Shown here piece by piece: positions 1 to 8,062 of a stretch of 64,000 bases of DNA. Origin of the DNA: Marixanthomonas sp002364245 (GTDB lineage Bacteria > Bacteroidota > Bacteroidia > Flavobacteriales > Flavobacteriaceae); the NCBI GenBank assembly GCA_963973455.1, contig CAXAZF010000001.1, positions 310,001-374,000 of the forward strand, read 5' to 3'. Position 1 is the stretch's first letter. Each line of letters begins with the position of its first letter. Both the position numbers and the translations under genes were made by a program. The notes beneath the pieces were generated by a model, which was not told where the DNA came from, did not search any database, and saw only the letters and a program-made list of their open reading frames with translations.

Positions 1-2
1 AA

Positions 3-182
3 GAAGTTTTAAAATACCGCGTAAATTCTCATGGTGAAGAAGTACCCTTTATTGAGCGGAGTATCATTCCCACACAATATCCCGAAGACCCACAAATTCT
101 ATACGCACTTATTTTTATGATTTTAGGGTTTTTAAGTATCTTTATTTTAGAGCGTGTAGCCGTGTCAAAAAACACACAATAA
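3..182 (+). CDS. C-terminal end of a membrane protein (partial)
   Basis: An open frame enters from the left edge and stops with TAA at 180-182, directly before the ATG of the DUF368 gene at 183. The 59 visible residues end in one hydrophobic segment (about residues 34-50 of the fragment, YALIFMILGFLSIFILE) followed by a short basic tail, so the C-terminus is probably anchored in the inner membrane. The family cannot be identified from this much. It is likely cotranscribed with the next gene, since no bases separate them. Confidence 0.6.
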   Translation, partial: EVLKYRVNSHGEEVPFIERSIIPTQYPEDPQILYALIFMILGFLSIFILERVAVSKNTQ

Positions 183-1205
183 ATGTACGAAGATAGGTCG
201 TTTAGCGATAAGCTATGGTTAGTTTTAAAAGGACTTGCCATGGGAGCTGCTAATAAAGTTCCAGGAGTTTCTGGAGGGGTAGTTGCATTTGTTATCGGCT
301 TTTATGAAGAATTTATTTATTCCCTTCAAAAAATCAACAGGAAAGCAATTGGATTATTGTTTGATGGTCGTTTCAGGAGTTTTTATCAATATATAAACGG
401 ACGTTTTTTAGGACTTCTCATTTTAGGGATGATCATTAGTTATTTCAGTGTTTCAAAAATACTGGACTTTTTATTGCTTAACTATGAGTTGTCTGTGTGG
501 AGCGCATTCTTCGGAATGATTATCGGCTCTATTTATTATATAGCCAAAGATTTTGGAGATTGGAACCGAAAATATGTAGCCTATTTACTCTGCGGTATTA
601 TTGCTGGAGTTAGCATTAGTTTTTTAGAACCTGCAAAAGAAAACAGTAACTTGATATTTGTTTTCTTTTGTGGAATTATAGGTGTTTCCGGCATGACCTT
701 GCCTGGACTTTCCGGCTCGTTTATTTTAATTCTTTTGGGCAATTATGTTCTATTACTGGTAGATTCGGTAAATGCTCTTTATGACACCTTTATAGATGTT
801 GTTCAGCTTGACTTCAGTTTTACACAAAACACAGAACGGATTAAACTGTTAAAGGTATTAAGCTCTTTTGCATTAGGGTCTGTAGTTGGTTTGGTATCAC
901 TTTCGCACTTATTGGCTTATGTATTAAAACGCTTTAAAAAAGCTACTTATGCGGTAATTATCGGTTTTATTTCAGGATCGCTGGGTGTTGTTTGGCCATG
1001 GAAAGAAAAAATATATGCCTTAGATGCTTTCGGAAATATTAAATACGATGCCAACGACCGCGAAATTATAACAGGCTATGACCGATATTGGCCATCAGAA
1101 TTTTCTCTCGACACCTTTTGGGCTATTTTCTTTATTTTCGTGGGCGTATTGATAGTACTGAGTTTAGATTGGTGCCAAAAAATAAGACTTAAAAACAATG
1201 GCTAA
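183..1205 (+). CDS. DUF368 family membrane protein, PopT-like undecaprenyl-phosphate translocase candidate
   Basis: A 340-residue polytopic inner-membrane protein. Two inversely placed signatures mark the family: GAANKVPGVSGG at residues 21-32 and GMTLPGLSGS near residue 171, each within a re-entrant-like hydrophobic stretch; further hydrophobic segments span the rest. Some DUF368 proteins (PopT) have been shown to return undecaprenyl phosphate across the membrane for reuse in peptidoglycan and glycan synthesis. That this copy does so is inference. The stop overlaps the aroE start by 8 nt, so the two are translationally coupled. Confidence 0.82.
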   Translation: MYEDRSFSDKLWLVLKGLAMGAANKVPGVSGGVVAFVIGFYEEFIYSLQKINRKAIGLLFDGRFRSFYQYINGRFLGLLILGMIISYFSVSKILDFLLLNYELSVWSAFFGMIIGSIYYIAKDFGDWNRKYVAYLLCGIIAGVSISFLEPAKENSNLIFVFFCGIIGVSGMTLPGLSGSFILILLGNYVLLLVDSVNALYDTFIDVVQLDFSFTQNTERIKLLKVLSSFALGSVVGLVSLSHLLAYVLKRFKKATYAVIIGFISGSLGVVWPWKEKIYALDAFGNIKYDANDREIITGYDRYWPSEFSLDTFWAIFFIFVGVLIVLSLDWCQKIRLKNNG

Positions 1206-1929
1206 ATACGGGTTAATAGGGAAAGACATTTCCTACTCCTTTTCAAAAACATTTTTTTCTGTAAAATTTGAACAGGAAAACCGACAAGACACCTACCATA
1301 ATTTTGACATAGAAAGTATTGATGAGTTTCCTAAAATTGTTTCCATAACCGATAGCCTAAAAGGTCTCAACGTCACCATTCCTTATAAAGAAACCATTAT
1401 CCCACTGTTAGACAGAATAGATAATGAAGCTGCAGAAATTGGTGCGGTAAACACCATTAAGTTTCAAAATGACGGAAGTTTAAAGGGGTACAATACAGAC
1501 CATTATGGGTTTGCAAAATCACTCGCTAATTTTCTGCCAATTAAAGAAAAAACAGCTTTAATACTTGGTACTGGTGGTGCTTCAAAAGCTATTAAGTATG
1601 TTTTAGACACAATGGACTTCGCCTATAAAATAGTTTCGCGTACAAAAAAAGAAAACGCCATAACATATAACGATTTAACGAGAGATATTGTAGCTAGTCA
1701 TTACTTAATAATTAATTGTACTCCTCTTGGCACATCTCCCAACATAACAGAGTGCCCACATATTCCATATCAATACATAACTGCCGACCATGTTCTCTTT
1801 GATCTAATTTACAACCCTTCTCAAACCGAGTTTTTAAAATTAGGGCGTGTTCAAGGCGCACGAACTTCTAACGGTTTAAAAATGTTGGAATATCAAGCAA
1901 AAAAGGCTTGGAAAATCTGGCGTTCATAA
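1198..1929 (+). CDS. aroE: Shikimate dehydrogenase
   Basis: NADP-dependent reduction of 3-dehydroshikimate to shikimate in aromatic amino acid synthesis, in the cytosol. Visible motifs are the shikimate-binding YSFSKTFF (13-20), NVTIPYKE (58-65) with catalytic Lys64, GAVNTI (82-87), GYNTDHYGF (97-105) with Asp101, and the nucleotide-binding GTGGASKA (124-131). At 243 residues it is shorter than most AroE proteins (about 270), as is common in Flavobacteria. It overlaps the DUF368 gene by 8 nt. The other aromatic pathway genes are not in this window. Confidence 0.95.
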   Translation: MAKYGLIGKDISYSFSKTFFSVKFEQENRQDTYHNFDIESIDEFPKIVSITDSLKGLNVTIPYKETIIPLLDRIDNEAAEIGAVNTIKFQNDGSLKGYNTDHYGFAKSLANFLPIKEKTALILGTGGASKAIKYVLDTMDFAYKIVSRTKKENAITYNDLTRDIVASHYLIINCTPLGTSPNITECPHIPYQYITADHVLFDLIYNPSQTEFLKLGRVQGARTSNGLKMLEYQAKKAWKIWRS

Positions 1930-2031
1930 AAAACCACTAATAAATCTTCAAAATAAAGAACCTGTCTTTGCCGTTTGCTTAGTTGTTAGTATCTTGACAA
2001 CCTAAGAAGACGAACCTAAACATTGAAAGAT

Positions 2032-4086
2032 ATGTCTGACGAAAAAACGGCAAAAGAAGAAGAGAAGAAAACTGTTGACAATACAAACAATACATCTAAA
2101 GAAGAAGTAACTACTTCTGATGAAAAAGATGAAGTATTGGAAAATGCTTTAGTTGACGAGTCTACTAAAACTAAAGCCCCAACAGAAAAAGTTACAGCAG
2201 AAGAGAATTCACCTGAAGCGACAGAGCAGTCAGAAAAATTGCCTGAAAACGAGGTAGAAGAAAAAGCTGCAAATGAAAAATCTGATAAAGATGATAGTGA
2301 AGATGAGGAAGAGGAAATTTCTTCTTCAGATGATGAGGAAAAAGAAGAGGATGATGAGGAAGATGATGGAAAAGACTACAGCGAGCTTTCTAAAAAAGAG
2401 CTTATCTCTGAGCTTCAATCGTTGTTAAAAAACAATCCTGTTCAAAAAATTAAAAATGAAGTTGATGAAATTCGCTCAGAATTCAACTCAAAATTCAATG
2501 ACCTTTTAGAGCAAAAAAAGGAAGAGTTTTTAGCAGATGGCGGAAATATTATCGACTTTCAATTTACCACTCCATTAAAAAAAGAGTTCAACTCACTCTA
2601 CTTTGATTATAAGGAAAAGCGCAATAAATACTACAAAAATTTAAAGCGTGACCTTCACGCTAATCTTGAAAGAAGACAAGAGCTTATTGAAGAGTTAAAA
2701 GGGTTGTTGAATGCCGAAGAGAGCATGGGCAAAACCTACAATCACTTTAAAGACATACAAAAGCGTTGGCACGAAGCGGGGCCAATTCCGCGTGACAAAT
2801 ACAACCTCGTTTGGAATAACTACCACCACCACGTTGAAAACTTTTACGATTTCCTTCATTTAAATCGTGAGTTCCGTGATATGGACTTTAAGCACAATTT
2901 AGAGCAGAAGCTTAAATTAATTGGCCGTGCAGAAGAACTTGCTCAAGAAAAAAACATAAACAAGGCATTTAGAGAGTTACAAATGCTTCACAAAATGTGG
3001 AAGGAAGATGTGGGGCCCGTGGCTAAAGAATATCGAGAAGATGTTTGGGATAAGTTTAGCGAAGCTACAAAAGTAATCCATGACAAACGCCACGCTTATT
3101 TAGAGGAACAGGAAAAAGAATATGAGGCTAATTATGAGGTAAAAAAAGACCTCATCAACCAGATAAAACAAATTACCGAAAACACAAAGCCCAGCCATCA
3201 AGCTTGGCAAAATTCTATAAAAAAGGTTCAAGAATTACGCGATGCCTATTTTGCGGCAGGAAAAGTACCAAGAGCCTTAAACAAAGGCATTTGGAATGCT
3301 TTTAAAGATGCAACTCGTACATTTAATAGAACAAAGAATGCATATTACAAAGATCAGAAAAAAGAGCAATATGCTAATCTGGAGAAAAAGCGAGAACTGG
3401 TAAAAATTGCCGAGGATAACAAAGACAGTGAAGACTTGGAAGCCACGACGCCATTAATGAAGAAAATCCAAGCCGATTGGAAAAAAATTGGCCACGTACC
3501 CCGAAAATATAGTGATAAGGTATGGAAACAGTTTAAAGGTGCCTGTAATCATTATTTTGATAGGCTACACGCCCAACGTGATGAAGAAAAAGTAGAAGAG
3601 AAAGAGCACTTTGAAGCTAAAGAGGCGCTACTTGAAAAAATGAACAACCTTGAACTTTCGGGCGAACACAAAGAAGACTTAAAAACCATAAAAGCTAACA
3701 TTAGTGAATGGAAAAAAATTGGTCGTGTTCCTTACAAAAAGCGAAATATTGAACAAAAGTTCAATAAAACCTTAGATAGTTTGTTTAATAAATTAGATGT
3801 AAGCAAAAAAGATGCTGAGCTAATTAAGTTTGAGAATAAACTTAACACCCTTAGCAATCGCGATGATGAGCGAAAACTCAAAAATGAGCACTTCTTTATT
3901 TCAAAAAAGATAAACGAAACTAAAGATGAGATTCGCCAATTAGAGAATAACTTAAGCTTCTTTAAACATGTTGAGGACGACAATCCATTGGTAAAAGAAG
4001 TTCATAACAACATTGCTAAGCATAAAGAACAACTAGAGGTTTGGAAGGCAAAACTTTCCAAAATAAAATCTGTTAGAGACGCTTAA
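2032..4086 (+). CDS. DUF349 repeat protein with acidic N-terminal tail
   Basis: About 684 residues, function unknown. Residues 1 to about 115 are an extremely acidic, low-complexity, probably disordered tail. The rest is helical and carries about five DUF349 repeats, each with a W-x(5)-GP/GxVP-x(8-10)-W/F core, for example KRWHEAGPIPRDKYNLVW, MWKEDVGPVAKEYREDVW and DWKKIGHVPRKYSDKVWKQF. A coiled coil of about 70 residues ends the protein. I prefer the ATG at 2032; a TTG nine bases earlier (2023) would add three residues. It is followed at 1 nt by a methyltransferase gene. Confidence 0.85.
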   Translation: MSDEKTAKEEEKKTVDNTNNTSKEEVTTSDEKDEVLENALVDESTKTKAPTEKVTAEENSPEATEQSEKLPENEVEEKAANEKSDKDDSEDEEEEISSSDDEEKEEDDEEDDGKDYSELSKKELISELQSLLKNNPVQKIKNEVDEIRSEFNSKFNDLLEQKKEEFLADGGNIIDFQFTTPLKKEFNSLYFDYKEKRNKYYKNLKRDLHANLERRQELIEELKGLLNAEESMGKTYNHFKDIQKRWHEAGPIPRDKYNLVWNNYHHHVENFYDFLHLNREFRDMDFKHNLEQKLKLIGRAEELAQEKNINKAFRELQMLHKMWKEDVGPVAKEYREDVWDKFSEATKVIHDKRHAYLEEQEKEYEANYEVKKDLINQIKQITENTKPSHQAWQNSIKKVQELRDAYFAAGKVPRALNKGIWNAFKDATRTFNRTKNAYYKDQKKEQYANLEKKRELVKIAEDNKDSEDLEATTPLMKKIQADWKKIGHVPRKYSDKVWKQFKGACNHYFDRLHAQRDEEKVEEKEHFEAKEALLEKMNNLELSGEHKEDLKTIKANISEWKKIGRVPYKKRNIEQKFNKTLDSLFNKLDVSKKDAELIKFENKLNTLSNRDDERKLKNEHFFISKKINETKDEIRQLENNLSFFKHVEDDNPLVKEVHNNIAKHKEQLEVWKAKLSKIKSVRDA

Positions 4087-4087
4087 A

Positions 4088-4720
4088 ATGGCTTCTTGTC
4101 CGTTATGCCATACTAATAACAATCACAATTTTTACAGCGATGAAAACTTTGAGGTTTTTCAGTGTAATTATTGTTCGCTACTTTATAAAAATCCAGATCA
4201 ATTTCTAACAGGAAAAGAAGAAAAAAACCGCTATCTAAATCATAATAACGATGTGGACGACAAAGGCTATCAGCGCTTTGTATCACCCATTGTAAAAGCT
4301 GTAGATCAGGATTTCCCTGTTACTGCCGAGGGTTTAGATTTTGGCGCGGGCACAGGCCCGGTAATTACCGAAATGCTTTCTGAAAAAGGATATTCATTAA
4401 CCTTATACGATACTTTTTTTCATTCGAATAAAAAAGCTCTACAGCAATCGTATGATTTTATTGTTTGTTGTGAAGTGATGGAACATTTTCATCATCCAGA
4501 AGAAGAATTTATACTTCTGAAAAAGCTATTAAAACCTGAAGGTAAGATGTATTGTATGACAGAACTTTTTTCTTCAGAAATAAATTTTAAGGAATGGTAT
4601 TATAAAAATGACAAAACCCACGTAGTTTTTTATTCTGAAAAAACAATTAATTGGATACAGCAGACTTTTAATTTTTCTGAAGTAGAAATTGATGGAAGAT
4701 TGATTGTTTTCTCGGCTTAA
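4088..4720 (+). CDS. Class I SAM-dependent methyltransferase with zinc ribbon
   Basis: A 210-residue protein beginning with a CxxC...CxxC zinc-ribbon (Cys4, Cys7, Cys26, Cys29) like that of Methyltransf_13/23-type enzymes. A short class I methyltransferase fold follows with motif I LDFGAGTG (83-90), an acidic strand end (TLYDTFF) and a CCEVMEHFHHPEEE segment corresponding to motif IV. The substrate is unknown; the combination is common among small-molecule and sugar methyltransferases. It starts 1 nt after the DUF349 gene, so it is probably the last gene of that operon, and converges with mazG with 3 nt between stops. Confidence 0.8.
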   Translation: MASCPLCHTNNNHNFYSDENFEVFQCNYCSLLYKNPDQFLTGKEEKNRYLNHNNDVDDKGYQRFVSPIVKAVDQDFPVTAEGLDFGAGTGPVITEMLSEKGYSLTLYDTFFHSNKKALQQSYDFIVCCEVMEHFHHPEEEFILLKKLLKPEGKMYCMTELFSSEINFKEWYYKNDKTHVVFYSEKTINWIQQTFNFSEVEIDGRLIVFSA

Positions 4721-4723
4721 TAA

Positions 4724-5497
4724 TTATAAAAGCTTAGCCTCTTCCCAAAAAACGTCCATTTCGCCTAAGGTCATATCCTTTAAAGCAATGCCTTTTTCTT
4801 TCGCTTTGCTTTCCAAATATTGAAACCGATTGATAAATTTTTTATTCGTCCGTTCTAAAGCGTTTTCAGGGTTTACGTTTAAAAATCGAGCGTAATTAAT
4901 CATAGAAAATAACACATCGCCAAATTCGGCTTCAATTTTATCTGAATTATTCTCTGTTACTTCGTGTTGTAACTCCTCCAGTTCCTCTTTTAGCTTTTCA
5001 AAAACTTGTTGTGGTTCTTCCCAATCAAAACCTACGCCTGCTACTTTATCTTGAATTCTATTCGCTTTTACCAATGCCGGCAATGATTTAGGAACACCTT
5101 GCAATACGCTTTTTTTACCTTCTTTCAGTTTTAAATTCTCCCAGTTTCTTTTTACTTCTTCTTCATCAGCCACATCAACATCACCATAAACATGTGGATG
5201 ACGGGATATCAATTTTTCACAAATTTGATTCAGCACATCGGCAATGTCAAAATCATTGGTTTCACTACCAATTTTTGCGTAAAACACAATGTGAAGCAAA
5301 AGATCCCCTAACTCGCCTTTTACTTCGTCCAAGTCGTTGTCTAATATCGCGTCCCCCAATTCGTAGGTTTCTTCAATAGTAAGATGCCGTAACGTTTGCA
5401 TCGTCTGCTTTTTATCCCACGGGCATTGTTCTCGAAGCTCATCCATTATGGTCAGCAGACGGTCAAAAGCTTGTAATTGGTCTTTTCTGGAATTCAT
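4724..5497 (-). CDS. mazG: Nucleoside triphosphate pyrophosphohydrolase MazG
   Basis: Hydrolyses (d)NTPs to the monophosphate and pyrophosphate, removing aberrant nucleotides. The 257 residues hold the classic two tandem MazG domains. The N-terminal one shows CPWDKKQTMQTLRH (25-38), the metal-binding EExxE (Glu42, Glu43, Glu46) and ExxD (Glu62, Asp65). The second, near residues 135-250, shows EELEEL and EAEFGDVLF. Length matches full MazG (about 260). It heads or stands alone upstream of the convergent methyltransferase; its own TAGCTTTG promoter lies 24 nt before the start. Confidence 0.95.
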   Translation of the reverse strand: MNSRKDQLQAFDRLLTIMDELREQCPWDKKQTMQTLRHLTIEETYELGDAILDNDLDEVKGELGDLLLHIVFYAKIGSETNDFDIADVLNQICEKLISRHPHVYGDVDVADEEEVKRNWENLKLKEGKKSVLQGVPKSLPALVKANRIQDKVAGVGFDWEEPQQVFEKLKEELEELQHEVTENNSDKIEAEFGDVLFSMINYARFLNVNPENALERTNKKFINRFQYLESKAKEKGIALKDMTLGEMDVFWEEAKLL

Positions 5498-5521
5498 GGC
5501 GTATTGGTTTAAGGGTTATAA

Positions 5522-5529
5522 CAAAGCTA
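5522..5529 (-). promoter_or_regulatory. Bacteroidetes -7 element upstream of mazG
   Basis: TAGCTTTG on the minus strand matches TAnnTTTG and ends 24 nt before the mazG ATG. I see no good TTTG -33 box at the usual 19-21 nt spacing. Confidence 0.5.
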
Positions 5530-5582
5530 CTGGAAATCGTTTTTGAAACTGAAAAGAGTTATTAAAAAGGATTAACAGCAAC

Positions 5583-5615
5583 AAAAAGAGCGATGCTTTT
5601 TAAAACATCGCTCTT
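5583..5615 (-). terminator. Rho-independent terminator after the DUF5606 gene
   Basis: A perfect 9-bp stem (AGAGCGATG at 5587-5595 with CATCGCTCT at 5606-5614) is followed on the minus strand by a U-run (complement of the A-run at 5583-5587). It lies 20 nt past the DUF5606 stop. Confidence 0.8.
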
Positions 5616-5634
5616 CATTAAATATTTAGTATGC

Positions 5635-6063
5635 TTATTCTTCTTCCGAAGCAGCTTTTTCCTTAGATTCTTCAGATTCAGAAAAATCTGTGAAGCCATT
5701 TTTAACAAGTAAATTATACCATTGTATTACTTTTTTAATGTCGCTGGCATACACACGATCCTCATCATAATCTGGTAATACTTCAAAAAAGTATTCTTCC
5801 AACTTTATTTTAGGTTCTTTGTGGCTAATGGCCGCTCCCCCATTTTCTTTTTCAGAAATTTTCGAAAACACTTCTCTAATTGGAACTTCTTCGGTTAATG
5901 TGTATATCGCTATCTCACTCAATAAACTAACGTTATGACGTCCGCTTACATTAATTTTTTTGCCATCAATTAGAGATTCGGCTAAAAAACCACTTCGAGT
6001 TTGTGTTTTTAACTTGTAGAGTCCGGGCTTACCGGAAATTGATAAAATCTTTTCTAAGCTCAT
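5635..6063 (-). CDS. DUF5606 domain-containing protein
   Basis: A 142-residue cytosolic protein of unknown function, conserved in Bacteroidota. It begins with a compact segment resembling the DUF5606 start (LEKILSISGKPGLYKL), continues with a conserved KEPKIKLEEYFFEVLPDYDEDRVY block near residues 81-107, and ends in an acidic EESKEKAASEEE tail. It lies between mazG and def, and this mazG / DUF5606 / def / ruvX order is, from memory, typical of Flavobacteria. It has its own terminator downstream. Confidence 0.8.
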   Translation of the reverse strand: MSLEKILSISGKPGLYKLKTQTRSGFLAESLIDGKKINVSGRHNVSLLSEIAIYTLTEEVPIREVFSKISEKENGGAAISHKEPKIKLEEYFFEVLPDYDEDRVYASDIKKVIQWYNLLVKNGFTDFSESEESKEKAASEEE

Positions 6064-6128
6064 AAACTATCTTTTTCAATTTTTGAAAGGTGCAAATATG
6101 CACGGTTTCAATCTTCTTTGCAATGCTA

Positions 6129-6719
6129 TTAACGTTTCTTTTTGGCTTTTGGAAAACGCATTCTGTAATCTATACTGATTTTCCCTGCTGAAATTTTACT
6201 TAACTTACTTTTAATCAGTCGTTTTTTAAGTGGCGACAGCTTATCAGTAAATAAAATTCCTTCAATGTGATCGTATTCGTGTTGTACAATACGAGCCGCA
6301 ATTCCTGAAAGTGTTTCCTTATGAGTTTTGAAATTTTCGTCTTCATATTCAATAACGATTTCCGGCTGACGGAAAACATCTTCCCTAACTTCCGGAATGC
6401 TTAAACAGCCTTCATTAAAAGCCCATTCATCACCAGATTCTTCCAAAATGCGAGCATTGATAAATGTCTTTTTGAAACCTTCAAGTTGTTTACGCTCTTC
6501 TTCAGTTAAATCTTCATCGTCTGCAAAAGGGCTTGCATCGACTAAAAATATTCGAATGGGAAGCCCAATCTGTGGCGCCGCTAAACCTACTCCTCTTGCA
6601 GCATACATGGTTTCGTACATATTCTCGATAAGTTCGTCCAACTTTGGATAATCTGCATCAATCTCTTTGGCTTCTTTTCGTAAAACGGGATCGCCGTATG
6701 CTACAATCGGTAAAATCAT
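6129..6719 (-). CDS. def: Peptide deformylase
   Basis: Removes the N-formyl group from nascent proteins; metal enzyme of the cytosol. All three signature motifs are intact: GVGLAAPQIG (43-52), EGCLSIP (103-109; metal ligand Cys105) and QHEYDH (146-151; His147, His151 ligands, Glu148 catalytic). An acidic insertion after residue 63 (FADDEDLTEEE) is typical of Bacteroidetes deformylases. At 196 residues the length is normal. ruvX ends 16 nt upstream, so the two are likely cotranscribed. Confidence 0.97.
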   Translation of the reverse strand: MILPIVAYGDPVLRKEAKEIDADYPKLDELIENMYETMYAARGVGLAAPQIGLPIRIFLVDASPFADDEDLTEEERKQLEGFKKTFINARILEESGDEWAFNEGCLSIPEVREDVFRQPEIVIEYEDENFKTHKETLSGIAARIVQHEYDHIEGILFTDKLSPLKKRLIKSKLSKISAGKISIDYRMRFPKAKKKR

Positions 6720-6735
6720 TCGTATCTATTTAAAT

Positions 6736-7146
6736 CTATTTGTTGTATAAATATTCTTGTAAAATGATAGTGGCACTAATTTCATCAATCAACGCTTTGT
6801 TTCTGCGTTGTTTTTTCTTTAAACCACTATCTATCATCGTTTGGAACGCCATTTTACTTGAGTATCGTTCATCTACCCGTGTTAGTTCCAATTCTGGAAA
6901 TGCTTCGGAAAATTTCACGATGAATTCTTTTATATGAACCTCTACATCGCTCGCAGTACCATCTTTTTGCTTCGGTTCGCCTACTAAAATCAATTCAACT
7001 TTTTCTGAAGCGATGTATTTTTTCAGAAAATCGAGCAATTCGTTTGTTGGTACAGTAGTTAATCCAGAAGCTATTAACTGTAGTTCGTCAGTAATTGCTA
7101 TTCCAGTTCGTTTTGTACCGTAATCTATGGCTAAAATTCGTCCCAT
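6736..7146 (-). CDS. ruvX: YqgF/RuvX RNase H-like nuclease (pre-16S rRNA processing)
   Basis: A 136-residue RNase H-fold protein of the YqgF/RuvX family, involved in 16S rRNA 5' end processing and annotated as a putative Holliday junction resolvase. Visible motifs are ILAIDYGTKRTGIA at the N-terminus (first catalytic Asp), LVGEPKQKDGT in the centre (Glu) and VDERYSS plus a late DEISATIILQEYL (final Asp). I start at 7146, where MGRILAIDYG begins; the 13-codon longer frame would put the TATTTTTG promoter inside the gene. Confidence 0.92.
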   Translation of the reverse strand: MGRILAIDYGTKRTGIAITDELQLIASGLTTVPTNELLDFLKKYIASEKVELILVGEPKQKDGTASDVEVHIKEFIVKFSEAFPELELTRVDERYSSKMAFQTMIDSGLKKKQRRNKALIDEISATIILQEYLYNK

Positions 7147-7153
7147 TCGGCTG

Positions 7154-7161
7154 CAAAAATA
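7154..7161 (-). promoter_or_regulatory. -7 element 7 nt before the ruvX start
   Basis: TATTTTTG on the minus strand fits TAnnTTTG. Only seven bases separate it from the ATG at 7146, which fixes the start and implies a very short or absent leader. Confidence 0.5.
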
Positions 7162-7213
7162 CGGGTTTGTAAAATAGTATGCCAAAAAAGGGAAGTTAAT
7201 TGCATTGGACTTT

Positions 7214-7221
7214 TATCTTTG
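7214..7221 (+). promoter_or_regulatory. -7 element upstream of dapD and the glycan operon
   Basis: TATCTTTG matches TAnnTTTG and ends 21 nt before the dapD ATG. It is the only clear promoter before the 8063-11622 genes. The -33 box is weak. Confidence 0.55.
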
Positions 7222-7242
7222 TGCTTAAATTATGATTGAAAT

Positions 7243-8058
7243 ATGAGCCAATTACAACAAATTATAGAAAAAGCTTGGGACGACCGTTCCTTATTACAAG
7301 ATACCGAAACCATAAATGCTATCAGAGAAGTAGTGAAACTTTGCGATGAAGGAAAACTTCGTTGTGCAGAACCTACTGATGGTGGATGGCAAGTAAATGA
7401 ATGGGTAAAGAAAGCGGTGGTTTTATACTTCCCAATTCAGAAAATGGAAACGATGGAAGCCGGTATTTTTGAATACCACGATAAAATTCCGTTGAAAAAA
7501 GGCTATAAAGAAAAAGGGGTACGTGTCGTACCTCACGCGGTTGCCCGTCACGGTGCTTATGTTTCAAAAGGGGTGATTATGATGCCTAGTTATGTAAACA
7601 TTGGTGCCTATGTAGATGAAGGGACCATGGTTGACACTTGGGCGACGGTAGGTAGTTGCGCTCAAATTGGCAAAAATGTTCACCTTAGCGGTGGCGTTGG
7701 TATTGGCGGTGTTTTAGAACCCTTACAAGCAGCCCCAGTAATTATAGAAGACAATGCCTTCATTGGTTCACGATGTATCGTTGTGGAAGGTGTACGTGTT
7801 GAAAAAGAAGCGGTTTTAGGCGCAAATGTTGTGTTGACAGCTTCCACTAAAATAATCGATGTTACAGGTGATGAACCTGTTGAAACGAAAGGTTTAATCC
7901 CATCGCGATCAGTAGTAATCCCTGGAAGTTATACTAAAAAGTTTCCTGCTGGTGAATTTCAAGTACCTTGTGCTTTAATAATTGGTAAACGGAAAGAAAG
8001 CACCAATAAAAAAACATCATTAAACGACGCACTTCGCGAGTATAACGTAGCGGTTTAA
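7243..8058 (+). CDS. dapD: 2,3,4,5-tetrahydropyridine-2,6-dicarboxylate N-succinyltransferase
   Basis: Succinylates tetrahydrodipicolinate in the lysine/meso-diaminopimelate pathway, which feeds peptidoglycan synthesis. The 271 residues show the helical N-terminal domain and then a left-handed beta-helix of hexapeptide repeats (about 100-235: IMMPSYVNIGAYV, VDTWATVGSCAQIG, VHLSGGVGIGGVL, AFIGSRCIVVEGV). Length and motifs match DapD closely. The glycosyltransferase fusion begins 4 nt after its stop, so the glycan genes may be expressed from the dapD promoter. Confidence 0.96.
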   Translation: MSQLQQIIEKAWDDRSLLQDTETINAIREVVKLCDEGKLRCAEPTDGGWQVNEWVKKAVVLYFPIQKMETMEAGIFEYHDKIPLKKGYKEKGVRVVPHAVARHGAYVSKGVIMMPSYVNIGAYVDEGTMVDTWATVGSCAQIGKNVHLSGGVGIGGVLEPLQAAPVIIEDNAFIGSRCIVVEGVRVEKEAVLGANVVLTASTKIIDVTGDEPVETKGLIPSRSVVIPGSYTKKFPAGEFQVPCALIIGKRKESTNKKTSLNDALREYNVAV

Positions 8059-8062
8059 TTAC

